From Lactobacillaceae bacterium L1_55_11 (lineage in GTDB: Bacteria; Bacillota; Bacilli; Lactobacillales; Lactobacillaceae): a stretch of 64,000 nucleotides of DNA. The number at the start of each line of letters is the position of its first letter. Within the stretch, counting starts at the first letter, position 1. A program made the position numbers and the translations under genes. Positions 53,931 to 63,167 of this stretch are shown one piece after another. Under the pieces are notes generated by a model. The model was not told where the DNA came from. It was given only the letters and a program-made list of their open reading frames with translations, and searched no databases. Where the stretch lies: contig JAQYTT010000001.1 of the NCBI GenBank assembly GCA_029433155.1, forward strand, positions 558,001 through 622,000, read 5' to 3'.

Positions 53931-54378
53931 AGCGTTCTTTACTATCAAAAATAATGGTAACTGGGCCGTCATTGACTAGTTCAACCTGCATGTCAGCGCC
54001 AAAGACCCCGGGTACGACCGTTAAGCCATACTCTTCTTCTAGCTGCCGGTTAAAGGCCTGGTAGAGCTCGTCGCCCTTTTGGGCTGGCGCTGCCCCCATG
54101 AAATTGGGCCGGTTACCCTTGCGAATATCCGCAAAGAGGGTAAACTGCGAAATCGACAGAATCGAACCACCGATCTGATCGATGCTCAAATTCATCTTGC
54201 CCTGGTCATCGGTAAAGACCCGGAGTTTAGCAATTTTACGGGCCAGATATTCCAGGTCCTCTTCTTCGTCATCGGGGGCAACCCCGACTAAGAGCAGGAA
54301 GCCGGGACCAATCTTGCCCACAACTTTTTGGTCAATGGCAACGGACGCCGATGAAACTCGCTGTAAGACAATCTTCAT
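53929..54378 (-). CDS. dtd: D-aminoacyl-tRNA deacylase
   Basis: Removes D-amino acids from tRNA. The 149-residue protein begins [16 protein letters not shown] and has [17 protein letters not shown] (about 79-95), with the catalytic Thr, and the [11 protein letters not shown] (about 136-146) Gly-cis-Pro motif. It overlaps the upstream membrane protein gene by four bases (ATGA). Its ORF continues upstream, but ATG at 54378 fits all homologues. Usually it follows rel, as here with one gene between them. Confidence 0.95.
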   Translation of the reverse strand: MKIVLQRVSSASVAIDQKVVGKIGPGFLLLVGVAPDDEEEDLEYLARKIAKLRVFTDDQGKMNLSIDQIGGSILSISQFTLFADIRKGNRPNFMGAAPAQKGDELYQAFNRQLEEEYGLTVVPGVFGADMQVELVNDGPVTIIFDSKER

Positions 54379-54962
54379 GGCCGCACCCGCCAATCAACTA
54401 GCTTTTTAGTAGAAACCATAATCCGTGAAAAAGCGTGGGGAATTAGGCGTCGCATGAACAGGGTTGCGTGGACCGTAATCAGCAGGGCATCGACGATATC
54501 GGCTTTGACAATGTAAAAGCCCAAAAACATCAGCGAAGTTGGTGGCAGCAGGGTCAAAACGAACCAAATCCAGGCCCGCTCAAAGGGCCAGTAGTGCAGC
54601 TGCCGACGCAGCTCTTTAGCTTCCAGGGTCACAGGTTGTAAATATTGGCGTTGGTAGTGCTCCCGCTGGCGACCAACCAGCCAGGCAATAATTGGTAGGC
54701 CAGCCGTCAAAAAGAGCACCAGCCACCAGGCCCATGGGTTTCTTAAAATCACATGGGGCACGGTCATAACGTACTTTAGCAGCCACCAGGGGGTCACTAA
54801 GACCCCGCTAATAATCAGCAGCCACAGCAGCCAACGGTGGGCCTTGGACTCTGGCACAATCTGTGGGGTAAAGAAGGTCTGTTTGAGTTGCTTATCAACA
54901 ATTAAAGTTCCCTTCACGCCATCTTGTCTCACGCGTCCGATGGCCATTAAATAATCTTTCAA
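54375..54962 (-). CDS. Unrecognised membrane protein between rel and dtd
   Basis: A 195-residue protein with a soluble N-terminus (about 1-42), two hydrophobic segments (about 43-65 and 74-95), a basic loop rich in Arg and Gln (about 97-122), and two more segments (about 127-152 and 155-170), then a basic tail. No domain is recognised. It is coupled to dtd by the ATGA overlap and lies about 45 bases downstream of rel. The Trp-rich segments suggest an interfacial membrane role. Not described here as a transporter. Confidence 0.65.
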   Translation of the reverse strand: MKDYLMAIGRVRQDGVKGTLIVDKQLKQTFFTPQIVPESKAHRWLLWLLIISGVLVTPWWLLKYVMTVPHVILRNPWAWWLVLFLTAGLPIIAWLVGRQREHYQRQYLQPVTLEAKELRRQLHYWPFERAWIWFVLTLLPPTSLMFLGFYIVKADIVDALLITVHATLFMRRLIPHAFSRIMVSTKKLVDWRVRP

Positions 54963-55005
54963 AGCCTCTTCCTCTCTGTTAATGGTCTGGTAAATTCAAG
55001 TCATC

Positions 55006-57252
55006 CTAGTGGAAGGCCCGCTTAACCTCGGCCACATCAGGGATATTATTCAAGGTCGCCATCACGGTTTCTAACTGCTCGACATTTCGGACCCCGATTG
55101 ACAGTGAAACCTGGACCATGCCACCCTTGGTCAGGTGGCCGTTAACGGCGTTAACATAGCGGGTCCGGCTGTTGACTGTCCGTAAAATGTCGTTGACAAT
55201 CCCGTTACTGTTTTCGGCGTGGATGGTTAAATCAGCGGTATAGTCAGGCTTTTGGCCCTCATTATCTTCCCACTGGACGTCAACTAAGCGCTGACCTTGT
55301 TCGCGGGCAGCTCGGATATTGGGACATTCACGCCGGTGAACTGAAACACCACGGCCCTTGGTGATATAACCCTCAACTGGGTCGCCCGGGACTGGGGTAC
55401 AGCAGCGGCCTAAGCGAACCAAGAGGTTATCAACCCCGGCAATGACGATATCATTAGCATGGGTCTTGTTGCGCCGATAAAAGGCCGCCCGGGCCGTGCC
55501 GGCCTGCTTAATCTCGTGGCCCTCTTCAAGCATCTCACGTTGGAGTTCCTTGGCCGCCTCTTCTTCGCGGGCCTGACGGGCTTCTTCGGTAAGCTTGTTA
55601 ACTAGGCCAGCTGGGGTCGCATCCCCAAAACCAACCGCGGCTAACATGTCGTCCACGCTGTGGAAGTGCTGCTTTTCAGCCAAATCTTCCAACTTCTGTG
55701 GGGTCAAAAAGTCAGTTGGTGAGAAACGCTTTTCCTGCAGTTCCTGGGCCAAGAGATCGCGGCCAATTTCGATGTTGTGATCCCGGTCTAACTGCTTGAG
55801 GTGCTGCTTAATCTTGTTACGGGCCCGCCGGGTTGAAACCATTTCCAGCCAGTCCCGGCTAGGGTTAGCGTTACTGCCAGTGATGATCTCAACGATATCC
55901 CCGGTCTTTAAGGGGTGGTCAAGGGTCACAATTCGGCCGTTAACCTTGGCCCCGGTCGTCTGTAGTCCAACCTTGGAGTGAATTGAGAAGGCCATATCCA
56001 GTGGACTAGCACCCTTAGGGAGTTCAAAAACATCCCCCCGCGGTGAAAAGACATAGACCCGGTCACTAAAGAGATCCCCTTGGACGCCGGCCATGAACTC
56101 TTCGGCATTCTTAGAGCTTTCCTGAAGCTCCAAAATACCCTGAATCACATTGAGGGCCTGTTGGTCCTTGTTGTCGACCTTGGCCTCGTGCTCAGAGCCC
56201 TTATTTTCCTTGTAAGCCCAGTGAGCAGCAACCCCGTATTCGGCCACTTCGTGCATGTGGTGGGTCCGAATCTGAACTTCTAGGGGCCGGCCCCCCGGTC
56301 CGATGACCGTGGTGTGCAAACTCTGATAACCATTGGCCTTAGGCAGGGCGATATAATCCTTAAAGCGGCCAGGAATTGGCGTCCACTTCGAGTGAATCGT
56401 GCCCAAAACCGCATAGGTATCCGGGATACTGTCGGTCAAAATCCGCACGGCGAGCAGGTCATAAATCTCGTCGAATTCCTTGTGCTTGTCCACCAACTTA
56501 CGGTAAATCGAGTAGATATGCTTAGGACGACCGTAAACGGAAACGTTTTTCAGACCCAGGGCATCGATGGCATCCTGGATTTCTTCAACCGCCGTCTCCA
56601 CGTATTGGAGTCGCTCACCGCGCTTCATGTCCATCATTGAGGCAATCTTGTGGTAGGCCTCAGGGTTAATGTAACTCAAAGACAGGTCTTCGAGTTCCCA
56701 CTTAATGGTGCTGATTCCCAAACGGTCGGCCAGGGGCGCGTAAATATCAAGGGTTTCGCGGGCAATCCGCTTTTGCTTGTCAGGCCGCAAAGCATCTAGG
56801 GTCCGCATGTTATGCAGGCGGTCAGCCAGCTTAACAATAATGACCCGGATATCTTTGGACATGGCCAAAAGCAGCTTGCGGTGGTTTTCAGCCAGCTGCT
56901 CCTGGGAACTCTGGTATTTAATCTTACTAATCTTGGTAACACCGTCAATGATATTGGCGATGGTATCACCGTAACGGTCACGGACATCCTCAATAGTTGC
57001 GGGTGTGTCCTCAACGACATCGTGTAAGTATCCAGAAACCACCGTGTCGGTGTCCATCCGTAGCTCGGCTAGAATCCCAGCCACCTGGATAGGATGGATG
57101 ATATAGGGCTGGCCGGAATGGCGCTTTTGTTCCTTGTGCAGTTCATCAGCCCAACGGTAGGCACTTTCAACCTTTTTCGTGTCTTCCGGTGACATATACT
57201 GACCCACCATATCTAGGACTTCCTGGGCCGTATATTCTTTGTATTTTGTCAT
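55006..57252 (-). CDS. relA: Bifunctional (p)ppGpp synthetase/hydrolase Rel
   Basis: Stringent-response enzyme of 748 residues. The hydrolase HD domain has HPIQVAGIL and YLHDVVEDT (about 52-84), the synthetase has YGRPKHIYSIYRKL (about 239-252) and the TGS domain starts at VFSPRGDVFELPKG (about 396). A CC-containing zinc-finger region (RCCTPVPGDPVEGYITKGRGVSVHRREC, about 612) and an ACT domain end the chain. The intact HD motif makes it bifunctional and not a pure RelA. Confidence 0.96.
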   Translation of the reverse strand: MTKYKEYTAQEVLDMVGQYMSPEDTKKVESAYRWADELHKEQKRHSGQPYIIHPIQVAGILAELRMDTDTVVSGYLHDVVEDTPATIEDVRDRYGDTIANIIDGVTKISKIKYQSSQEQLAENHRKLLLAMSKDIRVIIVKLADRLHNMRTLDALRPDKQKRIARETLDIYAPLADRLGISTIKWELEDLSLSYINPEAYHKIASMMDMKRGERLQYVETAVEEIQDAIDALGLKNVSVYGRPKHIYSIYRKLVDKHKEFDEIYDLLAVRILTDSIPDTYAVLGTIHSKWTPIPGRFKDYIALPKANGYQSLHTTVIGPGGRPLEVQIRTHHMHEVAEYGVAAHWAYKENKGSEHEAKVDNKDQQALNVIQGILELQESSKNAEEFMAGVQGDLFSDRVYVFSPRGDVFELPKGASPLDMAFSIHSKVGLQTTGAKVNGRIVTLDHPLKTGDIVEIITGSNANPSRDWLEMVSTRRARNKIKQHLKQLDRDHNIEIGRDLLAQELQEKRFSPTDFLTPQKLEDLAEKQHFHSVDDMLAAVGFGDATPAGLVNKLTEEARQAREEEAAKELQREMLEEGHEIKQAGTARAAFYRRNKTHANDIVIAGVDNLLVRLGRCCTPVPGDPVEGYITKGRGVSVHRRECPNIRAAREQGQRLVDVQWEDNEGQKPDYTADLTIHAENSNGIVNDILRTVNSRTRYVNAVNGHLTKGGMVQVSLSIGVRNVEQLETVMATLNNIPDVAEVKRAFH

Positions 57253-57432
57253 ATGAATCCCCTTAGTGATTCCCCTACTTCCAAGGGGTTAATTGCCTGA
57301 TAAGACAGCAATTTGCTACTATTTATTATAGTAGAAATAAAACGGAGTAACAAGGCAGAAAGTCAGTGCAATGAAACCGTTTTCGCGTTAGAATTTAAGA
57401 GATTGTTTCGCGTTTTTGAAAGGCTGTTAAAT

Positions 57433-58656
57433 ATGAACATATTACATCCAAAAAATGACTGGCAACGCAATATCTTAATTGTTTGGTTTGCCGTCTTCAT
57501 GACCGGGGTTGGACTCAGTGAAGTCATGCCCTTTCTCTCCCTTTACATTGCCACTTTAGGTCACTTTAGTCACGACCAGCTGACCTTTTATTCCGGCGCC
57601 GCCTTTGCCGTTACCTTCATGGTGACGGCCGTGGTCGCCCCCCTCTGGGGTAAGTTGGCCGACCGCAAGGGCCGCAAGTTAATGATGCTACGGGCTGCTG
57701 GCGGCATGGCCGTGGTTTTCTTCCTGATGGGGTTTGCCACCAACGTTTGGCAGTTACTCTTGCTCCGGGCAATCCAGGGTGGCCTGGGCGGCTTTGTTTC
57801 CAACTCCAATGCCCTAATCGCTACCCAAACGCCTAAGCGCTACGTGGGCCGGGCGCTTGGCATCGTGGTCACTGGTTTTACCGCCGGTAACCTTCTAGGT
57901 CCCCTCTTTGGTGGTGCCCTGGCCAGTGCCTTCTCCTACCGGACGACCTTCCACTTGACCGGGATTATCATGTTGGTCGTTTTCGTCTTTATCTGGTGGC
58001 TTGTCAAGGAACGGCCAATCAATGCCAGCACAAACCAGGGTGAAGACGCTGAAGTCAAACCGGTAAATACCGGCTGGTCAGCCCTGCCCAATCGGCACCT
58101 GCTAATCGCGGTCTTTATCACGACCATGCTAGTGCAGACCGTGAACATGTCGATTAACCCGATTGTTTCGCTCTTTGTCTTGGAGCTAATGCCCCACGCT
58201 AACGGTGGGACCATCACCTTCATGGCCGGCGTGGTGGCTGCGGCCCCTGGAATTGCGACGGTCTTGGCAGCTCCTGGTTTTGGTCGCTTGGGTGATCGCT
58301 TTGGCACCCGGCGCCTAATTCAAATTGGCTTTGCCATTGGGATTTTAGCTTTTGTGCCCACCGCCTTTATTACCAGCGTCATAATGCTGGTGGTCTTGCG
58401 CTTTATCGTCGGTATCAGCGATGCTACCCTCCTACCGGCCATCCAAACCCTGCTTTCTAAGAACTCTCCAGAAAACATGGTCAGCCGGGTCTTTAGTTAC
58501 AACCAGAGTTTCCAAGCCATCGGGAGTGTGATTGGCCCCTTCCTGGGTGTGGTGATTGCCAACTCCTTGGATTACCGGGCCATCTTCCTGATTTCAGCCC
58601 TGATTATGGCCGTTAACGCCTTCCTCTTCTCCTGGAATACCCGTCATTCTAAATAA
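57433..58656 (+). CDS. Major facilitator superfamily transporter, multidrug-efflux type
   Basis: A 407-residue protein with about twelve hydrophobic segments. The loop 2-3 motif A reads GKLADRKGRKLMMLRAAGG (about 67-85) and a similar GRLGDRFGTRRLIQIG occurs at about 280, as in 12-TMS drug/H+ antiporters. The first start with a ribosome site (AAAGG) is ATG 57433; the earlier open frame is leader. The substrate is unknown. It is divergent from rel and ends convergently against the orf after the carB-like gene. Confidence 0.85.
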   Translation: MNILHPKNDWQRNILIVWFAVFMTGVGLSEVMPFLSLYIATLGHFSHDQLTFYSGAAFAVTFMVTAVVAPLWGKLADRKGRKLMMLRAAGGMAVVFFLMGFATNVWQLLLLRAIQGGLGGFVSNSNALIATQTPKRYVGRALGIVVTGFTAGNLLGPLFGGALASAFSYRTTFHLTGIIMLVVFVFIWWLVKERPINASTNQGEDAEVKPVNTGWSALPNRHLLIAVFITTMLVQTVNMSINPIVSLFVLELMPHANGGTITFMAGVVAAAPGIATVLAAPGFGRLGDRFGTRRLIQIGFAIGILAFVPTAFITSVIMLVVLRFIVGISDATLLPAIQTLLSKNSPENMVSRVFSYNQSFQAIGSVIGPFLGVVIANSLDYRAIFLISALIMAVNAFLFSWNTRHSK

Positions 58657-58686
58657 AAAAGACGCCCTTGAAAGGACGTCTTTTTT
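58655..58686. terminator. Bidirectional terminator between the MFS gene and the pyrR locus
   Basis: AAAGACG(C)CC-TTGAAA-GGACGTCTTT stem with one bulge and T-run on both sides, so it can end both converging operons. Confidence 0.85.
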
Positions 58687-58981
58687 ATTCACTTAACCAG
58701 GGTGACAGGGTTGTTAGGGGTACTTGAGCACTGGTCCACCGCTTTAGGGGTTGGAACTGGTGGCGGTCTTTAAAGGCCAACGGGGCACGGCTAATCACGG
58801 CCACGGCCTGGTTGGCCTCGGTTAGAAAAATCTGACCGAGTTCCTGGCAGTGCCCGCGGGTGTGCTTACCAGTTCGCCACTGATGAGGCTGGCTACCAAC
58901 CTCGGGTTGGTATTGACCATTAGCATCTTGATTAACCACTACGCCGGTAAAAATTTCAGTTTTATACTTACTCTGACTCAT
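58685..58981 (-). CDS. Unrecognised 98-residue protein at the end of the pyrR-carA-like-carB-like operon
   Basis: The ATG at 58981 overlaps the carB-like stop by 14 bases in another frame, so translation is coupled. The protein begins MSQSKYKTEIFTGVVVNQD and is rich in Gln, His and Trp, with no signal peptide or transmembrane segment. No motif is recognised. The frame extends further upstream, but that part lies inside the carB-like gene. It may be a partner of the atypical CPS-like proteins, an inference from position alone. Confidence 0.6.
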   Translation of the reverse strand: MSQSKYKTEIFTGVVVNQDANGQYQPEVGSQPHQWRTGKHTRGHCQELGQIFLTEANQAVAVISRAPLAFKDRHQFQPLKRWTSAQVPLTTLSPWLSE

Positions 58982-61502
58982 GGCTTCTTGGCTCCACCGG
59001 GGCCACCCGGACCCCCATTTCAAAGCGGGTCACATCCAGGTCCCCTTCTGGCTGTAAGTGCAACTGGAAATCAGTACGGGCATTAATCATCCGTTGGTTG
59101 AGGAAGACATTGCAGGCAGGTGCTTCGGCCAAAAGCCGGTAGTCCCCCTCCCCGAGTTGGCCCAGCAGGGCCCGCACAACCAGGCGGAACCACTGAACAC
59201 CAGTCGCTTTGCTCAAAAAGGCAATCTGACCAAATGGCATCGGTCTCAGCCAGCTATCATGCTGCCAGTCGGCCAAGTTAACATGCGCCACCGGTTGGGT
59301 CACCTGCTGGTGGAAGACCAGCTGGAAGAGACCCGGACCTGGCAGGGACAGGTCTTTTAAATCCACGCTATCCAAATCGGTCTGCGGTAAGATGCGCAGC
59401 TCCCCGTCACGGTGCTGGCTGATATTTAAGGCAAAGGCCTGCTGCCCGTCATAAAAGAAATTCAAGGCAAACTCAGACTGGTTTTCCCCTGGCCCACCCG
59501 GTAGGTGCTTGTCCTTAGGAATCACCAGGACATTTTGTCCCAAATCTTTCAGGGCCCGGATGAGCTTACGGCGGTTACCCGGCACCATGATGGCCTTAGG
59601 ATTTTCCTTATCAACCACCGCCATGACATCAGAAATTTCCAGTGGTTCCAGGTACTGCTTGTCAGACAGGTGCGGTAGCAAGGTTGCATCCTGGCTGTTG
59701 TTGTTCATCATCACCGTTTGGTACTGGAGACGGCGCAGTTCGGACAGGATAATGGTTGAAGCGTAGCCGCCAATCACCGTTTCCCCAATCCGGTAGGCGC
59801 CACTACCGACCACCAGAATACTCTGGTCACTTAGACGGGTTGATTCATCTTCAAACTCGAAGCTGGCATAGTATTGGTGGGCATTTTCCGGAAATTCACC
59901 AGCGGAAGGATCAACTGCCTTATAAGTAGGCTCAATCTGGTGCTGGGTGGCTAGCTGACGAATGCTTTCAAAGTTCGTCCGCCAAAAACGGGCAATTAAG
60001 CCATCTGAAAGGCCGGACCGCTTAGCCCGCAAGAGAATGTCGGCCTGGTCAGGATGACGTTCAACTGCGGTTTCAATTTCAATTAGGGACTGGAGTTGGT
60101 AAAAGTAGAACTCATCAACGTGACTCAGTTCAGCCAGTTCATCGACCTCATAACCCCGCCGCAGGGCCTCGATAAAGAGCAGAACTCGGTTGTCTTCAGG
60201 ATGAATCAACTGCTGGATCAACTCGTCATCGCTGATATGGGCCATGTAGGTTGGCGAAAAGCTACGGTTGTTGAAGTGGGCCGAGCGGATGGCCTTCTCT
60301 AAAGCCTCCACGAAGGTCCGGCCAAAACCAACCGTACCCCCAACTGACTTTTGAATGCTGCCTAACTGCCGGTTAACCTTAACACCCGCAGCGGCTAAAT
60401 CACCAAAGGGGAAAATCGGTAACTTAACGGCAATGTGGTCCATCATCGGTTCCATCATCGCCATCTTCTCATTGAAATCATGGGGCAGGTAAACCTTTTC
60501 CAGCGGGGTCCCCAGCATCAACTGCATTGATACTAGGGCCAGCGGATAGCCGGTTACCATGGCGACCCGACTGGCCAGCTGGTCAAAGTAGGGCGAAACC
60601 TTGATGATATAAATTAAATCCCGGGCCTCATCAACGGCAAATTGGACGTGTAAAAGCCCTTCCAACTGCAGTAAGTTTGCAATTTGAAAGGCATAGGACC
60701 GCATCTTGGCTAAGAAGGGATCTTGAACGGTCAAAACCGGCGAAACACTGAGGGAATCAGCCGAATGAATCCCAATCGGGTCCATGTCTTCACTAGTCCC
60801 GACCTGCATGCAGTTCCCGCGAAAATCCCGGACAACTTCCATGCCAATTTCTTTCATGCCATTGATGGCCTTTGAAATAAGGACCTCAGCCGTTAACGAC
60901 TGGGCGCGGACCTCGGCTACGGCCTGTTCCAATTCATCTAAGCGACTGACCAGTTGGCGAGTATGACTTTGAATGGGGTTTTGGGCGCGAATCACTAAGG
61001 GCAGGTTAATCTTACGCATCAGCTCATTGGCTTCATCCTGAGTGGCGGCCACTTCACTTTCAATGACGGGTAGGCCCGCCTCAGTCAACAGGGTCGACAG
61101 CTCAGCCCGGTTATTGACCTGAGCCACAACCGGATTAGCCAGCCCCAAGGACTGGGGCAGCGGTCCGTCATCGTCTTGCCAATCCTGGGCCAGGGCTTCC
61201 CAAATCTGCATGCTGCGTCGGCCACCAAAGGTGGCTACGACCGTGTCAATGTTGGCCTGGATAATGATTTTTTTAATGTTCTCAACCGTTAACGGTTGCC
61301 AAAAAGCCTGGGCTGCCAGGCTTTCTAAGGAAAGGGCATAGGGATTATCGTCGATGACAAAGACCTGGTAACCCAGGCCATGCAACTCCGGTAAGACCTG
61401 ATAAATGGCCGCGTCGTTTTCTCCCTGGACACCAAAACCATTGGGGCCGGCCCCAATAAAGAGGATATTTTTAATCGGATGTTTAGCTGTGCTGTTCCAC
61501 AT
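58968..61502 (-). CDS. Carbamoyl-phosphate synthase large-subunit-like protein, degenerate and shortened
   Basis: The 844 residues (normal CarB about 1060) align by eye with CarB from the N-terminus. Present: N-terminal pre-ATP-grasp domain (about 10-125), first ATP-grasp (about 130-405) with IGIHSADSLSVSP and HVQFAVD kept, and the oligomerisation domain (about 420-555, with RAKRSGLSD and VDPSAGEF). Lost: the Gly-rich ATP loop (replaced by QNPIQSH near 174-180) and the Glu/Asn/Arg metal and ATP ligands (normal IEMNPR reads IKVSPY near 300). The second half keeps a pre-ATP-grasp fold (about 560-660) and an LSKATGVQW remnant (near 763), but most of the second ATP-grasp and the whole MGS domain are gone. 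It overlaps the carA-like gene by 20 bases. Confidence 0.85.
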   Translation of the reverse strand: MWNSTAKHPIKNILFIGAGPNGFGVQGENDAAIYQVLPELHGLGYQVFVIDDNPYALSLESLAAQAFWQPLTVENIKKIIIQANIDTVVATFGGRRSMQIWEALAQDWQDDDGPLPQSLGLANPVVAQVNNRAELSTLLTEAGLPVIESEVAATQDEANELMRKINLPLVIRAQNPIQSHTRQLVSRLDELEQAVAEVRAQSLTAEVLISKAINGMKEIGMEVVRDFRGNCMQVGTSEDMDPIGIHSADSLSVSPVLTVQDPFLAKMRSYAFQIANLLQLEGLLHVQFAVDEARDLIYIIKVSPYFDQLASRVAMVTGYPLALVSMQLMLGTPLEKVYLPHDFNEKMAMMEPMMDHIAVKLPIFPFGDLAAAGVKVNRQLGSIQKSVGGTVGFGRTFVEALEKAIRSAHFNNRSFSPTYMAHISDDELIQQLIHPEDNRVLLFIEALRRGYEVDELAELSHVDEFYFYQLQSLIEIETAVERHPDQADILLRAKRSGLSDGLIARFWRTNFESIRQLATQHQIEPTYKAVDPSAGEFPENAHQYYASFEFEDESTRLSDQSILVVGSGAYRIGETVIGGYASTIILSELRRLQYQTVMMNNNSQDATLLPHLSDKQYLEPLEISDVMAVVDKENPKAIMVPGNRRKLIRALKDLGQNVLVIPKDKHLPGGPGENQSEFALNFFYDGQQAFALNISQHRDGELRILPQTDLDSVDLKDLSLPGPGLFQLVFHQQVTQPVAHVNLADWQHDSWLRPMPFGQIAFLSKATGVQWFRLVVRALLGQLGEGDYRLLAEAPACNVFLNQRMINARTDFQLHLQPEGDLDVTRFEMGVRVAPVEPRSHESE

Positions 61503-62562
61503 AATCTTCTACCGTTTCAAAAAAATCCGAATAAACTACGTTGGCCTCGGTTGGTCCAGGGGCCCCGTCCGCAAAGAGCTGGACGCTAAAGGCTGGGTAA
61601 TCCCGGTGACGCAGGCCCTGAATAGAGTTGTCCACCAAGTCGCGGTAGGTCACAAACATCTTCTTGTGGTTAATCGTCTGATCGTCAACCACGTAACCGC
61701 GGCCCTGCATGGCATAAAAAATCTGCTGGGTAATAATTTCCTGGATGGGATGGTTCATACCATGGTACTCAGCTGGCAAGGCGGTTAAAGCCGCCCCATT
61801 AGCCAGGGCAAAGAGTTCATGGCCTAGACCAACCCCCAGCATGGGCGCCTTGGTCTGCAAAACCCGAATCAGGGTCAGGACACTTTCGGGTAATGAATTT
61901 GGGTTACCCGGACCAGTTGAGAGGATAATACCATCGGGATCGAGGGTCAAAATTTCATTAATACTGGTGGTATATGGTAGGACGGAAACGTTGGCCTCGT
62001 GGTCATCTAACATCCGCAAAATACCGTGTTTTAAACCAAAGTCGATGACGACAATGTGGCGACCGCGACCAGGATTGGCATAGGCCTTAGGTGTCGCGGT
62101 GTTCTTCACCTGTTTGTTGGTTAAGACCGTAGCAATTAGCTGGTCAAAGGCATGATCATCCGCATAGTCAACGATGCTGGCTCGCTGGGGACCGCTTTCA
62201 CGTAGGTGGCGGATGAGCTGCCGGGTATCAACCTGGTAAAGCCCGGGAATGTTGTACTGTTTCAAAAAACGGTCCAGGTTCATCCGGCGCTGCCGGTTAG
62301 TTGATACCTCGGCCAAATCATGGACAATCATCCCCCGGATGGTAGGTTGCATCGACTCATTGGCTTCGGCATGAATGCCGTTCGCCCCGGCCACTGGCAT
62401 GCCAAAGGCAATCATCTGCCCGTCATAGATGGGGTTGGTAATTGTTTCTTGGTAGCCGGTCATGGCCGTATCAAAAATAATTTCACCAAAGGTGGTTGCC
62501 GGTGCGCCAAAGCCCTCACCGGTAAAAACCGAACCATCTTCTAGGATTAAATGCCTTTGCAT
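61483..62562 (-). CDS. Carbamoyl-phosphate synthase small-subunit-like protein without glutaminase triad
   Basis: The 359 residues have the length and fold of CarA. N-terminal half: MQRHLILEDGSVFTGEGFG, DTAMTGYQE and a VDTRQLIRHLRE block. C-terminal GATase I half: VVIDFGLKHGILR and STGPGNP. The catalytic Cys motif GICLGHQ reads GVGLGHE (Cys to Gly near residue 245), the HPEASPGP motif reads FADGAPGP (His to Phe, Glu lost near 330) and NHGY reads GRGY. All three triad positions are gone, so glutamine hydrolysis is not expected. ATG at 62562 is chosen over an upstream TTG because GGAG precedes it and homologues start there. It lies 35 bases after pyrR. Confidence 0.88.
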   Translation of the reverse strand: MQRHLILEDGSVFTGEGFGAPATTFGEIIFDTAMTGYQETITNPIYDGQMIAFGMPVAGANGIHAEANESMQPTIRGMIVHDLAEVSTNRQRRMNLDRFLKQYNIPGLYQVDTRQLIRHLRESGPQRASIVDYADDHAFDQLIATVLTNKQVKNTATPKAYANPGRGRHIVVIDFGLKHGILRMLDDHEANVSVLPYTTSINEILTLDPDGIILSTGPGNPNSLPESVLTLIRVLQTKAPMLGVGLGHELFALANGAALTALPAEYHGMNHPIQEIITQQIFYAMQGRGYVVDDQTINHKKMFVTYRDLVDNSIQGLRHRDYPAFSVQLFADGAPGPTEANVVYSDFFETVEDYVEQHS

Positions 62563-62597
62563 ACTGACTCCAATCTGAACTGGAAAAGCTGCCAATC

Positions 62598-63131
62598 TTA
62601 GTGGGCGTGGACAATTTCAACCGCATCCCGGCCATCAACTTCATCCACTAGGACCCGGATTTTCTCGTTTTGTGCGGTTGGGATGTTTTTACCGACAAAA
62701 TCGGCCCGGATTGGCAGTTCGCGGTGACCGCGATCAACTAGGACAGCCAGCGAAATCGACTTAGGCCGGCCAATATGAATCAGGGCGTCTAAGGCAGCCC
62801 GAATGGTGCGGCCCGTGAAGAGCACATCATCCACGATGACAATGTTCTTATCGACGATATTGATACCATCATCTGAGTCCAACAGAACCTGGTCACTGGC
62901 GTCCAAAACATCGTCGCGGTAGCTGGTGATGTCTAAGGCCATCACTGGGATTTCAACGTTTTCCAGCTGTTCTAGGCGGTTAGCAATCCGATGGGCTAAA
63001 AACTCACCCCGGGTCTTAATCCCAACTAGGATTAGTCCTTGACCGCCCTTATTGCGCTCTAAAATTTCATAGGTAATCCGCGTCAAAGCGCGTTGTAATG
63101 AAGCCTGATCTAAAACTTCCTTGGTTGCCAT
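62598..63131 (-). CDS. pyrR: Pyrimidine operon attenuator / uracil phosphoribosyltransferase PyrR
   Basis: RNA-binding regulator that senses UMP/UTP and terminates pyr transcripts, with weak UPRTase activity. The 177-residue protein has the PRPP loop [17 protein letters not shown] (about 98-114) and conserved regions [19 protein letters not shown] (about 32-50) and [20 protein letters not shown] (about 131-150), all intact. No PyrR-binding attenuator was recognised in the 36 bases upstream. First intact gene of the unusual CPS-like operon. Confidence 0.95.
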   Translation of the reverse strand: MATKEVLDQASLQRALTRITYEILERNKGGQGLILVGIKTRGEFLAHRIANRLEQLENVEIPVMALDITSYRDDVLDASDQVLLDSDDGINIVDKNIVIVDDVLFTGRTIRAALDALIHIGRPKSISLAVLVDRGHRELPIRADFVGKNIPTAQNEKIRVLVDEVDGRDAVEIVHAH

Positions 63132-63167
63132 ACCGCCCTCCTATTAGACGAAATCATGCTGTACTGC

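Noticed and set aside
57313-57432. N-terminal extension of the MFS gene
   Set aside because: The extra 40 residues are not transporter-like; a ribosome site precedes ATG 57433 instead.
63132-63167. PyrR-binding attenuator before pyrR
   Set aside because: The gap is 36 bases and shows no anti-antiterminator loop consensus; any attenuator must be upstream of the window.
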